Positions 54,566-63,828 of a DNA stretch of 64,000 nucleotides are shown here, piece after piece. The notes beneath the pieces are model-generated. The model ran no database searches and had not been told where the DNA came from. It was given only the letters and a program-made list of their open reading frames with translations. The stretch's first letter is position 1, and each line of letters begins with the position of its first letter. The translations under genes and the position numbers were made by a program. The stretch comes from Streptomyces humi (GTDB taxonomy: Bacteria; Actinomycetota; Actinomycetes; Streptomycetales; Streptomycetaceae): positions 18,038 through 82,037 of the forward strand of contig NZ_LBMU02000115.1 of NCBI RefSeq assembly GCF_001005085.2, given 5' to 3'.

Positions 54566-56815
54566 GTGGACTCCGAGAAGACACAGGCGTTCCTACGTCC
54601 CCGTGCGCGCCTGATGAGCACGCTCGGTGAGGAACTGATCAGCAACGAGCGGGTGGCGCTCACGGAGCTGGTCAAGAACGCCTACGACGCCGATGCGAGC
54701 CTGGTTGTGATCAGGTTCAACGGGCCGTTGGAGGAGGGCTACGGTTCCATCGAGGTGTGGGACGACGGGCACGGTATGTCCCCCGAGACCGTCCGGGACA
54801 CCTGGATGGAGATTGCCACACCCTTCCGGCACCGTGCCCCGCGGAGTGAGCAGTTCGGGCGCAGGGTTCTCGGCGCAAAGGGAATCGGGCGCTTCTCCGC
54901 AGCCCGCCTCGGCGCCGTGACCGCGATCAGGAGCCGCAAGGCCGGCGGCCCCGAGGTGAACATCCGGCTCGACTGGAGCGACTTCGCCGCCGAGAACGCC
55001 TACCTCGACCAGGTACCGGTCCAGTGGAACGTGGGCGCTCCCGAGGTGTTCGCCGATAACGGCGAAGCGCGACGCCTCTTCGACGAGGTGACAAGTGCTT
55101 TCCGTGCAGGCGAGAAACAGTCCGCCTGGACGGGCTCTCACGGCACCCTCGTCCGACTCGAAGGGCTTCGGCAGGACTGGGGGGCCGAGTCGGTGGAGAG
55201 CCTGAAGCGGTCCCTGTCCCGACTCCTTCCCCCTCCTCCTCCTGTGGAGCTGGACGTACCCGACCAGCCGGAGTTCGCGATCTACCTCTCGCTTCCGGCT
55301 GGGCCGTTGGACCACCACACCGGTTTCGTAGGGGCCAGCGAGGCTCTGGCGCATCCGCACTACCGCCTCATAGGGACCATCGACGAAAACGGTCTTGCCG
55401 ACCTGACCATGACCAACCTCACGTCCGGGCAGTCGGAGACCCTGAACCAGTACCTCTTCCCGTCCCACGGGAAGGCACCCAAGTGCGGTTCCCTGATGCT
55501 CGACCTCCGTACCTGGGACCTCGACTCGGCCTCCCTCAAGGAGATGCTCAACATCGACCTCGGGGCCCGCAACATCACCGAGGTCCGCAAGCTGATCAAG
55601 GACAACAGCGGTGTCGCCCTCTACCGGGACGGCTTCCGGGTGCAGCCCTTCGGGGAGGTCGACTTCGACTGGCTGGGCTTCGACCTCCGCCGCGTGAACA
55701 ACCCCACGATGCGGTTCTCCAACAACCAGGTCTCGGGCTTCGTGTACATATCGGCGGACGGTAACCCCGGGCTTCGGGACCGGTCGCACCGGGAAGGACT
55801 CATCGACTCGCCCGAATACGAGGACCTGAAAGGTGTCCTGACCCAGGCCGTGAGCCGACTCGAGAGCTGGCGATACTTGCTGCGCCACCCGAAGGGAGAG
55901 AGCCGCGAGTCGGGTCCGATCACGGCGGACACCCCCTCCGGTGCCGGAAGCGACCGTCACGGCCTGTTCCAGAACTTCACCCTCTCGCCCGTCCGGGACG
56001 TTCTCAACGCGAAGTACCCGGACGACACCGAGTTGAGCCGCGCACTGGAGGAGGCTCAGGAAACGATCGACGAGAGCGTCGAGAAGGTCCAGGAGGTCCT
56101 CTCGCAGTTCTCCCGCCTCGCGACTCTCGGAGCGCTGGTCGACGTCGTACTGCACGACGGTCGAACGGCACTGACGCGGATCGCCTACGTCCTCCGCCGG
56201 CTGAACAAGCTGGCAGGCCGCAAGCGCGACGAGGACGAACAACTCGCCTCCGCTCTCACGAAGATGCACGTCGACCTCACTGCGCAAGAACAGGCTCTGG
56301 ACCGGCTCTTCACCCGCGTCGAGCCGCTGAGCGGCCGGCGGCGAGGCCGCCCCCGCGCCCTGTCCCTCCAAGCCGCGATCGACGAGGCCGTCGCGGTCCA
56401 CGAGGGCACGCTCAAGAAGCACGGCATCACCGTCACCGTCAGCGGCGAGGACGTGACAGTGACGGCTGACCCCGGCGACATCTCCCAGGTGGTCCACAAC
56501 CTCGTAGGGAACTCGATCTACTGGCTCTCCACCCTGCCCGAGGGGAAGGAGCGCGCCATCCTCATCGAGACGAGGCGGACGCCCGACGACGAGGTCGACA
56601 TCGACGTGAGCGACAGCGGCCCCGGAGTACGTGAGCAGATCCGAGAGATGATCTTCGACACGTACTTCAGCGACAAGGAGGACGGCATCGGGCTGGGCCT
56701 CAGCATCGCCGGCAGCGTCGTGAAGGACTTCTACGACGGCGATCTGTCCCTGGTGACGCCAGGGCCCCTCGCCGGAGCCACGTTCAGGGCAAGACTGCGA
56801 AGGAGAGTTGGGTGA
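54566..56815 (+). CDS. Double-GHKL protein: MORC-like ATPase plus histidine-kinase-like module
   Basis: GTG at 54566 (AGAGGGG upstream) gives 749 residues. The N-terminal ATPase has ELVKNAYDADA (N-box, 34-44), WDDGHGM (65-71) and LGAKGIGRFSAARLG (102-116), of the Hsp90/MutL/MORC kind. A middle domain of unknown type follows. Near residue 525 LVDVVLHDGRTALTRIAYVL resembles an H-box. The C-terminal ATPase has VHNLVGNSIYWL, VSDSGPGV and DGIGLGLSIAGSVV of true histidine kinases. There is no membrane span. It overlaps the response-regulator gene (GTGA), so the two form a cytoplasmic signalling pair. Confidence 0.85.
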   Translation: MDSEKTQAFLRPRARLMSTLGEELISNERVALTELVKNAYDADASLVVIRFNGPLEEGYGSIEVWDDGHGMSPETVRDTWMEIATPFRHRAPRSEQFGRRVLGAKGIGRFSAARLGAVTAIRSRKAGGPEVNIRLDWSDFAAENAYLDQVPVQWNVGAPEVFADNGEARRLFDEVTSAFRAGEKQSAWTGSHGTLVRLEGLRQDWGAESVESLKRSLSRLLPPPPPVELDVPDQPEFAIYLSLPAGPLDHHTGFVGASEALAHPHYRLIGTIDENGLADLTMTNLTSGQSETLNQYLFPSHGKAPKCGSLMLDLRTWDLDSASLKEMLNIDLGARNITEVRKLIKDNSGVALYRDGFRVQPFGEVDFDWLGFDLRRVNNPTMRFSNNQVSGFVYISADGNPGLRDRSHREGLIDSPEYEDLKGVLTQAVSRLESWRYLLRHPKGESRESGPITADTPSGAGSDRHGLFQNFTLSPVRDVLNAKYPDDTELSRALEEAQETIDESVEKVQEVLSQFSRLATLGALVDVVLHDGRTALTRIAYVLRRLNKLAGRKRDEDEQLASALTKMHVDLTAQEQALDRLFTRVEPLSGRRRGRPRALSLQAAIDEAVAVHEGTLKKHGITVTVSGEDVTVTADPGDISQVVHNLVGNSIYWLSTLPEGKERAILIETRRTPDDEVDIDVSDSGPGVREQIREMIFDTYFSDKEDGIGLGLSIAGSVVKDFYDGDLSLVTPGPLAGATFRARLRRRVG

Positions 56816-58029
56816 CGGAGGGGGGCGCGGTGTACCGGGTCTTGATCGTCGAGGACGAGGTGGACATCGCGGAGGAACTGTCCGAGATGCTCTTGGAGGA
56901 GCTCTCGGACCTCGGAACGCTCGACATCCACGTCGAGAACGACTTCGACGAAGCTGAACGCGTTCTGGAGACCCAGGCGTTCGATCTGGTTGTTCTGGAT
57001 GTCAGGGACGCGACACGGCGCGGCTCCGCTGCGCACCCCAACCTGCAGGGCCGTGAACTGTACGACCGGATAGCCAAGACCCGCTGGGTGCCGGTCGTCT
57101 TCTGCACCGGCCTCGCGGAGCAGGTGAGCGACCTGGCGCAGCCACCGCTCATCCAGGTGGTGCCGAAGAACCGGCTGGACGACGCCGTCACCGCGATACG
57201 GGAGGGCCTTGAGTCCGGTGTCCCGGTCCTCACCCGACACATCACCGCCCTCGTGGACGAGCACGTACGCGGATTCCTGCGGGACGAGATCGCCCCGAAC
57301 TGGGACCGGCTCGAGGCTGTCGACCGTAGCCAGATTGCCCCCGTCCTCGTGCACCGCCTGGCGGCCTGGCTGAAGGAGAACGCGGCCGAGGCCCTCGGAG
57401 CCGCGCTCGGTTCCTCCGAGGACCGTGTGATGGGACACGCGTCGACCGCCCGGATGTACCTGATGCCGCCGGTCACGAAGCACGTGACCGCGGCAGACGT
57501 TCTGCGGGACCCCCAGGACGGCTGGTGGCTCGTCCTCACCCCTGCGTGCGACCTCTACGAGGACCTGCCCGGCGGCGGCAATCGCGCGGCCAAGGCCGAG
57601 TACGTACGTCTCGCCAAGGCGGTTCCGTTGAGCGAAGCACCCTTGATCGCTCGTTGGATCGAGGCCGGATCCCCCGGCAAGGGGAGTCGGGAGCGGAACG
57701 CGGCTCTGGAGATGTTCCGCGACAACAACGCCCGTTACCGGATTCTGCCCAAGTACCTCGACATCCCGGACCTCTTGGTCGACTTCGAGATCGTGCAGTC
57801 TGTTCCGTTGGCAGAGGTCCGCTCGTGGACCCGAGTCGCCACGCTGGACAGCCCGTTCGCCGAGGCCATGCTGACCTCGCACGGGCACACGGTGGCCAGG
57901 ATCGGCACCCCGGTCGTCGACTTCGAGAACATCAAGCAGTCCCTCGGGCTGGACGGAAGGGGGAAGGCCGCGGACCAGAACTCGGTTCCGAGCCCCCGTA
58001 CCACGACGAAGGACGCCAAGCAGTCCTGA
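56812..58029 (+). CDS. Response regulator with unassigned C-terminal domain
   Basis: GTG at 56812 overlaps the upstream stop. Residues 8-130 are a complete receiver: VEDE (acidic pocket 14-16), phospho-acceptor Asp63 in VVLDVRD, Thr99 in FCTG, and Lys119 in VVPKN. Residues about 150-380 contain WWLVLTPACDLYED and KAEYVRLAKAVPL, with no DNA-binding helix-turn-helix I can see. It is therefore probably not a simple transcription factor; the output may act on the defence proteins. The last 30 residues are disordered. Confidence 0.85.
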   Translation: MTEGGAVYRVLIVEDEVDIAEELSEMLLEELSDLGTLDIHVENDFDEAERVLETQAFDLVVLDVRDATRRGSAAHPNLQGRELYDRIAKTRWVPVVFCTGLAEQVSDLAQPPLIQVVPKNRLDDAVTAIREGLESGVPVLTRHITALVDEHVRGFLRDEIAPNWDRLEAVDRSQIAPVLVHRLAAWLKENAAEALGAALGSSEDRVMGHASTARMYLMPPVTKHVTAADVLRDPQDGWWLVLTPACDLYEDLPGGGNRAAKAEYVRLAKAVPLSEAPLIARWIEAGSPGKGSRERNAALEMFRDNNARYRILPKYLDIPDLLVDFEIVQSVPLAEVRSWTRVATLDSPFAEAMLTSHGHTVARIGTPVVDFENIKQSLGLDGRGKAADQNSVPSPRTTTKDAKQS

Positions 58030-58091
58030 TTCCCGGCCCGGGTGATCAGCCTGTCGGCCATCTCGTCCGCGCGCTGGATTCTGAAGCGTGA

Positions 58092-58121
58092 TCTGAGCCC
58101 GACCGTGTCGGGGATCTCAGA
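58092..58121. terminator. Hairpin between convergent genes
   Basis: TCTGAG-CCCGAC pairs with GTCGGG-(gat)-CTCAGA across a 3-base loop. It lies between the response regulator (ends 58029) and the convergent HEPN-type gene (ends 58117). Confidence 0.55.
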
Positions 58122-60161
58122 CGGCACAGTCGTGGAGTCCTGTGGTCCATGGGAGGTGAGCTGGCCCATGCCTCCGCAGGACCCGATACGCCGGCACGAA
58201 CTCGTGAACAAGTGCGTAGGGGGGAGCGCTCTTCAACCGGTGGCACTCTCCGGCAAGAACTTCAGCGAAGGCCAGCAACTTGCGGTGGGCTGCTCCCTCC
58301 ATCAGATGCGCTGCCGCCTTGGCGCCGTCGCTGATCAGCTTCGTGGTGCTGATCAACTCGTCCTTGGCGGCTGGATCCCCGTGTGCAAGGGCAGGCGACA
58401 AGCGGTCTCGTTCTCCGAGCACGTGGGCAGCTGCCAAACAGAGAACGGTTGACGCTGTTGTCTCGGCGGGTTCTCCCGCATTGGTCATGGCATTTGCCAG
58501 CAGGGGGAGAGCGGCGAAAGGCAGGGGGTCGGCAATGTCCCAGAGGGGCTCCGCGACCTGGAGCCCGGCATGTGTTCCCGTACGGTCCACGTGCAGCAGA
58601 GGCCGGTCGGGAGAGGCCTGACGTAGTTCCCAGCGCTCGACGCTGGGGTCCGCGATGGCGGCCCTGAGGATCGCACGAAACGCCTCTCTCAGGCTCTCAA
58701 CGGAGACGTCGGGCACGTCCAGCCGCACGAGACTGCCATGGCGCCGGATGTCCAGCACCGGGAATCTGGCTTCTCCAGCTGCCTGGAGTATGGCGAGGTC
58801 TCGGCCCACGTAGTTCGAGTTCTCCGCGCCCCGGATGACCAACGATGCGTTCTGTGCGTAGGCCACGGCGACCCCGTGTTCGAACCCGCGGCAAATGGCG
58901 CGAGCGCGGAGCGCTGCGTCCAGTACCTCGTCGAGATCGGCCGGCTGTCCGCCCAAGAGGAGTGTGCTGTTGACGGGGTCCCAGCGGAAGTCCTCGTGGG
59001 CGTTCGCGTTGCGCCACTCAGAGCGGATCGTCGAGGCAAGCAACTTGCACAGCGGCTGACCGTCTTGAGCGGTCAGCAGATCCCGGACGGCGACGAGCGG
59101 GGCCCCTGCGGAACCGTCCTTCCCAGCAGTTCCAGTACCACAACAGCCGTGCGCCTGACGTCTGCTTCCAGCACGGCCCGGTGCAGGTCCATGACCGCCC
59201 GCGCCTTCTCTTCCTGGTATTCCTCCTGGTAGTAAGCGTCAAGGTAGGCGATCTGTCCGCGATGGGCGGACAGCATCTCCGGTTCTCGAGCGACGTGTCG
59301 TGCCATCACTGAACATGCCAGTTCCGGATCGGACTTCAGATGGGACGTCACCAGGTCACGTCCCAGGAGGGCAGCACGGTGCGTTACCAAGGGGCGATCG
59401 GAGATCGCTAGGACGGCAAGGTGATGGAGAAGTAGCACCGTTAGGGGCAGCGAGTCATCGATCAGATGTCTCATGCTCCGGCGCAGCCGATGATCGAGCA
59501 TCTGCGGGGCTTCCGACCAAGCGGCCAAGAGGCGGGCCCGCGACGCCACACCCGACCCGGGACCCACTTGCTCGGCCGACACCCCGAGCGTTCGCTGGTA
59601 GGCGTCCTCGTAAGGAAGGCCGGCGTGATCAGTCCTGGCGGCAGCTTCCAGAGTTCGCCCGGCCGCCTGGGCCGCGAGAGCATACCGCAGTACTGCAGAC
59701 CAAGCAGACTCCGCCCATCCCTGTTCCAGGCAGGCGAACAGCGCTTGAGCCTCGCTCCGATTCGCTCGCGCCAGGTCAGTCGCCAACCGTCGCTCTGCCG
59801 CGCTCGTACGGGACGGACTGAACCGGGAGACCTCTTCTGCGACAGCGCCCAAGGCAACAACCGACGCGTGGAGACTCCGCAACAACTCCGGAAGCTGCTT
59901 CCCGACGGTTCGGCCAGAAGCGGTCCGCAGGCGCAGGATCTCGGTAACCTTCTCGTCGGTCTCCCGCTGAAGCCCGGACAGGTCGGCTTCCCGCAGCACT
60001 GTTTTCCATTGCGCGCGGGTCACCGGTACAAAGGCGACTTCCTGCTGTCCCGTGCTCGGCTCACGCGGCGCGGAGAGATTCAGTTTTCGGATGACTGCTC
60101 GCGCAGCAGTGCAGGATTCTCGTTCAACTGTGCCCAGTTGGTTGGGAAGGGTTACGTCCAC
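58117..60161 (-). pseudogene. Large protein with HEPN-type RNxxxH motif, split by a frameshift
   Basis: From a GTG near 60161 (weak ribosome site, start uncertain) the frame reads VDVTLPNQLGTVERESC, then long helical stretches to VLELLG. Near GGG (plus 59122-59124) sense passes to the next frame as KDGSAGAPLVAVRDLLTAQD, then LASTIRSEWRNANAHEDF and on to 58117. One extra G would join both into about 680 residues. As sequenced, the first frame stops at 59073 and the second has only a poor TTG start (59043). RNANAH (58996-59013) fits the R-x4-H motif of HEPN ribonucleases. Apart from this motif the protein is unrecognised. Confidence 0.55.
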
Positions 60162-60845
60162 CAGCACAGGATGACACCGGTGGCCCGCTTGAAGCGTGAT
60201 GTTTTCCTTGCGAGGGTCGGTACCCTCGCACGACGACGATGCTGTCTCGGCGACGCCGACAGGAGGGTCTGTGGGAGGCCGACAACTCGGATGATCTGCT
60301 TCCCTGCTACCTGCGGCACCTGTCTCGGTGGCCAGCCGGTGGCCGGACGTCTTTGGACGACGTAATACGAGGTAGCACAGATCAACCAGTCGCACATGCT
60401 CTGATCAGGCAGAACGTCACTGGGTAGCACGACCAGGCGCCACGTAACACGAACGCTCACGGTCTCGCAATGCGTAGGTCTCGGATTTGCACCCTTGAGA
60501 CGGCTCTAGCGAGTGCCCAGGTCATAAGAAGCTGCCCTGGGCTTTCTCGCGCCCGGGAGCATCGCTGAGTTCAGCAGTGAACTCTGGCCGCAGTTCGGTA
60601 CCGAGGCGGACTGCGCGGCCTCGGTGATCTGGAACGTACATCTGGCAGCGCAAGTCCAGAGGCGTCAAACGTCAGCAGACGATGACCGTCCACCTTGCGC
60701 TATCACGACATGACAGCCGCACCAAATCGCTGATTCTCCTGATTCTGATCCTGCTCGCCGGCAGTTATCCGTGCGGCTCCGCCGTGCGGTAGGCGGGAGG
60801 ACGGAACGACCGCTGCTTTGGCAGCGCATACTTCGGAGACACGCG
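60162..60845. other. Region without an intact gene; possible transposase relic
   Basis: Frames here translate to noise. Around 60560-60640 the plus strand reads IAEFSSELWPQFGTEADCAA, which recalls the first residues of IS1595-type transposases (LWPQF-T-xAxC), but the rest is missing. This is a weak resemblance. The excisionase gene's promoter must lie in the right-hand part. Confidence 0.35.
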
Positions 60846-61124
60846 ATGCGTAACCAGGCCATGCCTACCGTTGAGGCTGCGTTCCTGAATGTTCAGGACG
60901 CTGCGAAGTACATGGGTATCTCGGTGAACACCCTCTACGTCTGGCGTCACCGCCGGCAAGGGCCGCCCAGCTTCCGGATGGGGCCCGGTGGGAGGGTCAT
61001 GTACCGCCGGGATCTGCTCGATGCGTGGCTAGACGCGCAGCAGCAGGCGGACTCACGGTCGAACCCGGCTCTCAACCCGCTGAACAAAGCGCCGCAGCAG
61101 CGCGAACGACGCCCGGCTGCTTGA
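60846..61124 (+). CDS. xis: Excisionase/AlpA-type small DNA-binding protein
   Basis: ATG at 60846 (a second ATG at 60861 is possible) gives 92 residues. FLNVQDAAKYMGISVNTLYV, WRHRRQGPPSFRMG and VMYRRDLLDAWLDAQ form the MerR-like winged helix-turn-helix of recombination directionality factors. It lies 125 bases before the integrase gene in the same direction, as is usual for xis-int pairs of actinobacterial elements. It would favour excision of the element. Confidence 0.85.
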   Translation: MRNQAMPTVEAAFLNVQDAAKYMGISVNTLYVWRHRRQGPPSFRMGPGGRVMYRRDLLDAWLDAQQQADSRSNPALNPLNKAPQQRERRPAA

Positions 61125-61249
61125 CCTGGGAGAACCGTTCCGGAGAGTTCAGCAGCACTCGGAATTTCATGCGCACGGAGATCGTCTGTGTGTCTGATCG
61201 CGGCGCAAGTCGGGCCGAGGGATCATGACCAGGCCGAGGAGAAACGCGT

Positions 61250-62512
61250 ATGGCGGGTTACATCGAGGACCGGTGGCTCAAAAAGCGGCCGAACAAGGAG
61301 ACGGGCAAGCGCGAACGCACCGCGCTGTGGGGCAAGTGCACCCGCTACCGCGTCAAGGGGATACCGGGAGTCCGTGACCGGTCCTTCGATACGGTCGCGG
61401 ACGCCAAGGCGTGGCTGGCCGAGACGCAGACCGACTCGCGTCGAGGGGACTTCGTCGACGCGCGCGATGGTGCAATCAGCCTTCGTGAGTACGTCGAGAA
61501 GCACTGGTGGCCGTCCCAGGTGCATCCCGCCCAGACGCTGGAGAGTATGAGGCACCGGATCTGGGGGCAGGTGCTGCCGCAGCTCGGAGACCTGGCGCTC
61601 AGGGACATCGGCGTCGCGGAACTGCGTAAGTGGTCGGCCGATGTACAGAGGGCGGTGGCGTCGAGCACGGCCTACGTCGCGTGGGTCTACCTCAAGGCGA
61701 TCATGCAGGCCGCGGTTGAGGACAAGCGGCTGTACCGCAACCCATGCAAGGGCAACAGCTCGATCAAGCCGCCGAAGAAGCCGGATCGCAAGGCTCGTGC
61801 CTGGGAGCAGAAGCGTGTTGACGCGGTACGGGAGGCACTGGCCGACCGCTACCGGATCGCGCTCGACCTCGGCGTCGGATGCGGACTCCGACAGGGGGAG
61901 GTGTTCGGCTTCAGCCCTGGTGATATCCACGGCGACTTCGTGCATATCGAGCGGCAGGTTCTCATGTACAAGTCGCGGCTGTACTTCGGGCCGCCCAAGG
62001 GCGGCAAGGAACGCGACGTACCTCTGCCCGAGGTGCTCGCGAAACGGCTTCTCACGCACCAGGAACGCTTCGAACCGATCGGCATCACCCTGCCATGGCT
62101 GGACCCTGAGGAGCCCGACCTCGCACGCGAGGACCGGCGTAAGGTGACCGTCCCGCTGCTCGTCTACACCGGCCGGCGCGGCGCGATCAACCGCACCACC
62201 TGGAACACTAAGGCGTGGAAGCCCGCGCTCGCCGACGTCGGGATCATCCCGCCGCTGCCCAAGCGGCAGCCCGGTGAGAAGCCGTCGCGCGTCTGGGAGC
62301 CCAGCCGCGAGCACGGCTTCCACATCTTGCGCCACACGTACGCCTCGGTGATGCTCGAAGCCGGTGAGTCGATCGTCTCGCTCGCGAAGTGGCTGGGGCA
62401 CTCCGACCCGGCGTTCACGCTCCGGACGTACACGCACTTCATGCCGCAGGCCGGCGCGCGGGGACTGTCCGCCATCGAGGCGTGGTTCACGGGCTCGGCC
62501 GAAAGTCCCTGA
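61250..62512 (+). CDS. int: Tyrosine-family site-specific integrase
   Basis: The 420-residue protein has a DNA-arm domain (residues 1-60, Arg/Lys-rich), a core-binding domain (75-170, LREYVEKHWWPSQVHPAQTL) and a catalytic domain. Catalytic residues are Arg214 (CGLRQGEVF), His358 and Arg361 (HILRHTYAS), His384 (LGHSD) and Tyr394 (TYTHF). All are present, so it should be active. It lies at the right end of the foreign DNA and, with the excisionase, integrates and excises the element. No tRNA gene lies next to it, so the target is another kind of site. Confidence 0.9.
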   Translation: MAGYIEDRWLKKRPNKETGKRERTALWGKCTRYRVKGIPGVRDRSFDTVADAKAWLAETQTDSRRGDFVDARDGAISLREYVEKHWWPSQVHPAQTLESMRHRIWGQVLPQLGDLALRDIGVAELRKWSADVQRAVASSTAYVAWVYLKAIMQAAVEDKRLYRNPCKGNSSIKPPKKPDRKARAWEQKRVDAVREALADRYRIALDLGVGCGLRQGEVFGFSPGDIHGDFVHIERQVLMYKSRLYFGPPKGGKERDVPLPEVLAKRLLTHQERFEPIGITLPWLDPEEPDLAREDRRKVTVPLLVYTGRRGAINRTTWNTKAWKPALADVGIIPPLPKRQPGEKPSRVWEPSREHGFHILRHTYASVMLEAGESIVSLAKWLGHSDPAFTLRTYTHFMPQAGARGLSAIEAWFTGSAESP

Positions 62513-62799
62513 GAAGTCCCAGAGGGCGAAACCAGCCGCCGGATGCCCATAAACATGCAGGTCAGAGCGTGATCGCTCCCTGAGCGGAACAGAACCCGGC
62601 GTACAGCCCGACTCGTCTGCCTTCACCTTCCTTCTGATTCCTTCCGCTTCCTTCCGCGGGACGGGTCCGCCGGTGTCGACTCTTTTGCGTGAAGTCGGGC
62701 TCGGTGCGGGCGCGTGCGACCTGTCGCGCCGGGCAGAGTTGGACGGCGCACACGGGGAACGGCTCCCCGGAGGACCGGCGGACGACGCGGAAGGTGACC
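62513..62799. other. Right-end region after the integrase
   Basis: No gene, tRNA 3' end or long repeat matching the left edge near 15.4 kb could be seen by eye. A short purine/pyrimidine tract (CTTCC repeats, about 62625-62660) is present. The attachment site probably lies in this interval. Confidence 0.35.
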
Positions 62800-63828
62800 A
62801 TGCGTTCCTTGACCTTCGTCATCGGTACCGGACGCAGCGGCTCGACCGCGCTGTCACGCATCCTCAACGCCCACCCGGATGTGTTGAGCCTCAACGAGTT
62901 CATGGCCTCGGTCGGCGATGCCGCGTTTCCCGAAGGCCGCGTCAGCGGCGCTGAGTTCTGGCAGGCTCTGTTCCGGCCCGCTCCGCACTTCGAGCGGATG
63001 ATCCGCAGCGGTCTGCCGATGCCGGAATTCCTCTACACGCGCCGGCCGGGCAGATACACGGCGGAGACCACCGGCATCCCCGCGCTCTCCCTGATGGTGC
63101 TGCCTCACCTCACGGACGACCCGGACGGACTTCTCGACGAGCTCGGCGCCGCGGTGGCCAGGTGGCCCGAACGGACCGCCGCCGAGCAGCACCGGGCACT
63201 GTTCGACCTGCTGTGCGCCCGGTTCGGACGCACAGCCGTCGTGGAACGATCCGGCTACTCGACGGGCTGGGCACCAGGACTGCGTGCCGCGTTCCCGCAC
63301 GCGAAGTTCGTGCACCTGTTCCGGGACGGACCGGACTGCGCCCTGTCCATGAGCCGCCACCCCGGATACCGCACGATCTCCCTGCTGCGCGAGATCAAGG
63401 AACGCGCCGGGATCGGCAGCTTCGCCGACCTGACCGACGAGCACGTGCGCGCGCTGCCCGCGGACCTGGCCCCGCTCCTGAGCGAGCGTTTCGATCCCGC
63501 CCTCGTACGCGACCGGGCCATCCCGCTGCGTACGTTCGGCACCTTGTGGTCCGAACTCGTCACCGAGGGCACGCGCTTCCTCGCCCGGCTGCCCGCCGCT
63601 CAGAGCGGCACGCTCTCCTACGAGAACCTCCTCGACCATCCCGACGAAGAACTGACCCGCCTGGCCGAGTTCATCGGCGTGGACCCCCAGCCGCACTGGC
63701 TGCGGTCCGCGGTCGCGCTGCTCGACCACAGCAGGCGCGGCTCCGCGCGAAGACTTCCAGGCACCGAACTCGCCGAACTCACCGAAAGCTGCGCCCCCGG
63801 CACCCGCGTTCTGAACGCGGCTCGCTGA
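62800..63828 (+). CDS. Sulfotransferase-family protein
   Basis: ATG at 62800 follows GGAAGG, and the upstream open part is rejected as noise. The 342-residue protein begins MRSLTFVIGTGRSGSTALSR, the PAPS-binding 5'-phosphosulfate loop. It has FVHLFRDGPDCALSMSRHPG, the 3'-phosphate-binding region with Arg and Ser, and LSYENLLDHPDEEL. This is the bacterial Sulfotransfer_3 type, cytosolic, with an unknown small-molecule or peptide acceptor. It lies outside the element and is likely a host gene. Confidence 0.85.
   Translation: MRSLTFVIGTGRSGSTALSRILNAHPDVLSLNEFMASVGDAAFPEGRVSGAEFWQALFRPAPHFERMIRSGLPMPEFLYTRRPGRYTAETTGIPALSLMVLPHLTDDPDGLLDELGAAVARWPERTAAEQHRALFDLLCARFGRTAVVERSGYSTGWAPGLRAAFPHAKFVHLFRDGPDCALSMSRHPGYRTISLLREIKERAGIGSFADLTDEHVRALPADLAPLLSERFDPALVRDRAIPLRTFGTLWSELVTEGTRFLARLPAAQSGTLSYENLLDHPDEELTRLAEFIGVDPQPHWLRSAVALLDHSRRGSARRLPGTELAELTESCAPGTRVLNAAR

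Noticed and set aside
15300..62800. Direct attachment repeats for the integrase
   Set aside because: Comparison by eye of 15300-15560 with 62480-62800 found only short, imperfect similarity (around GAAACC-GCCG), not a credible att repeat.
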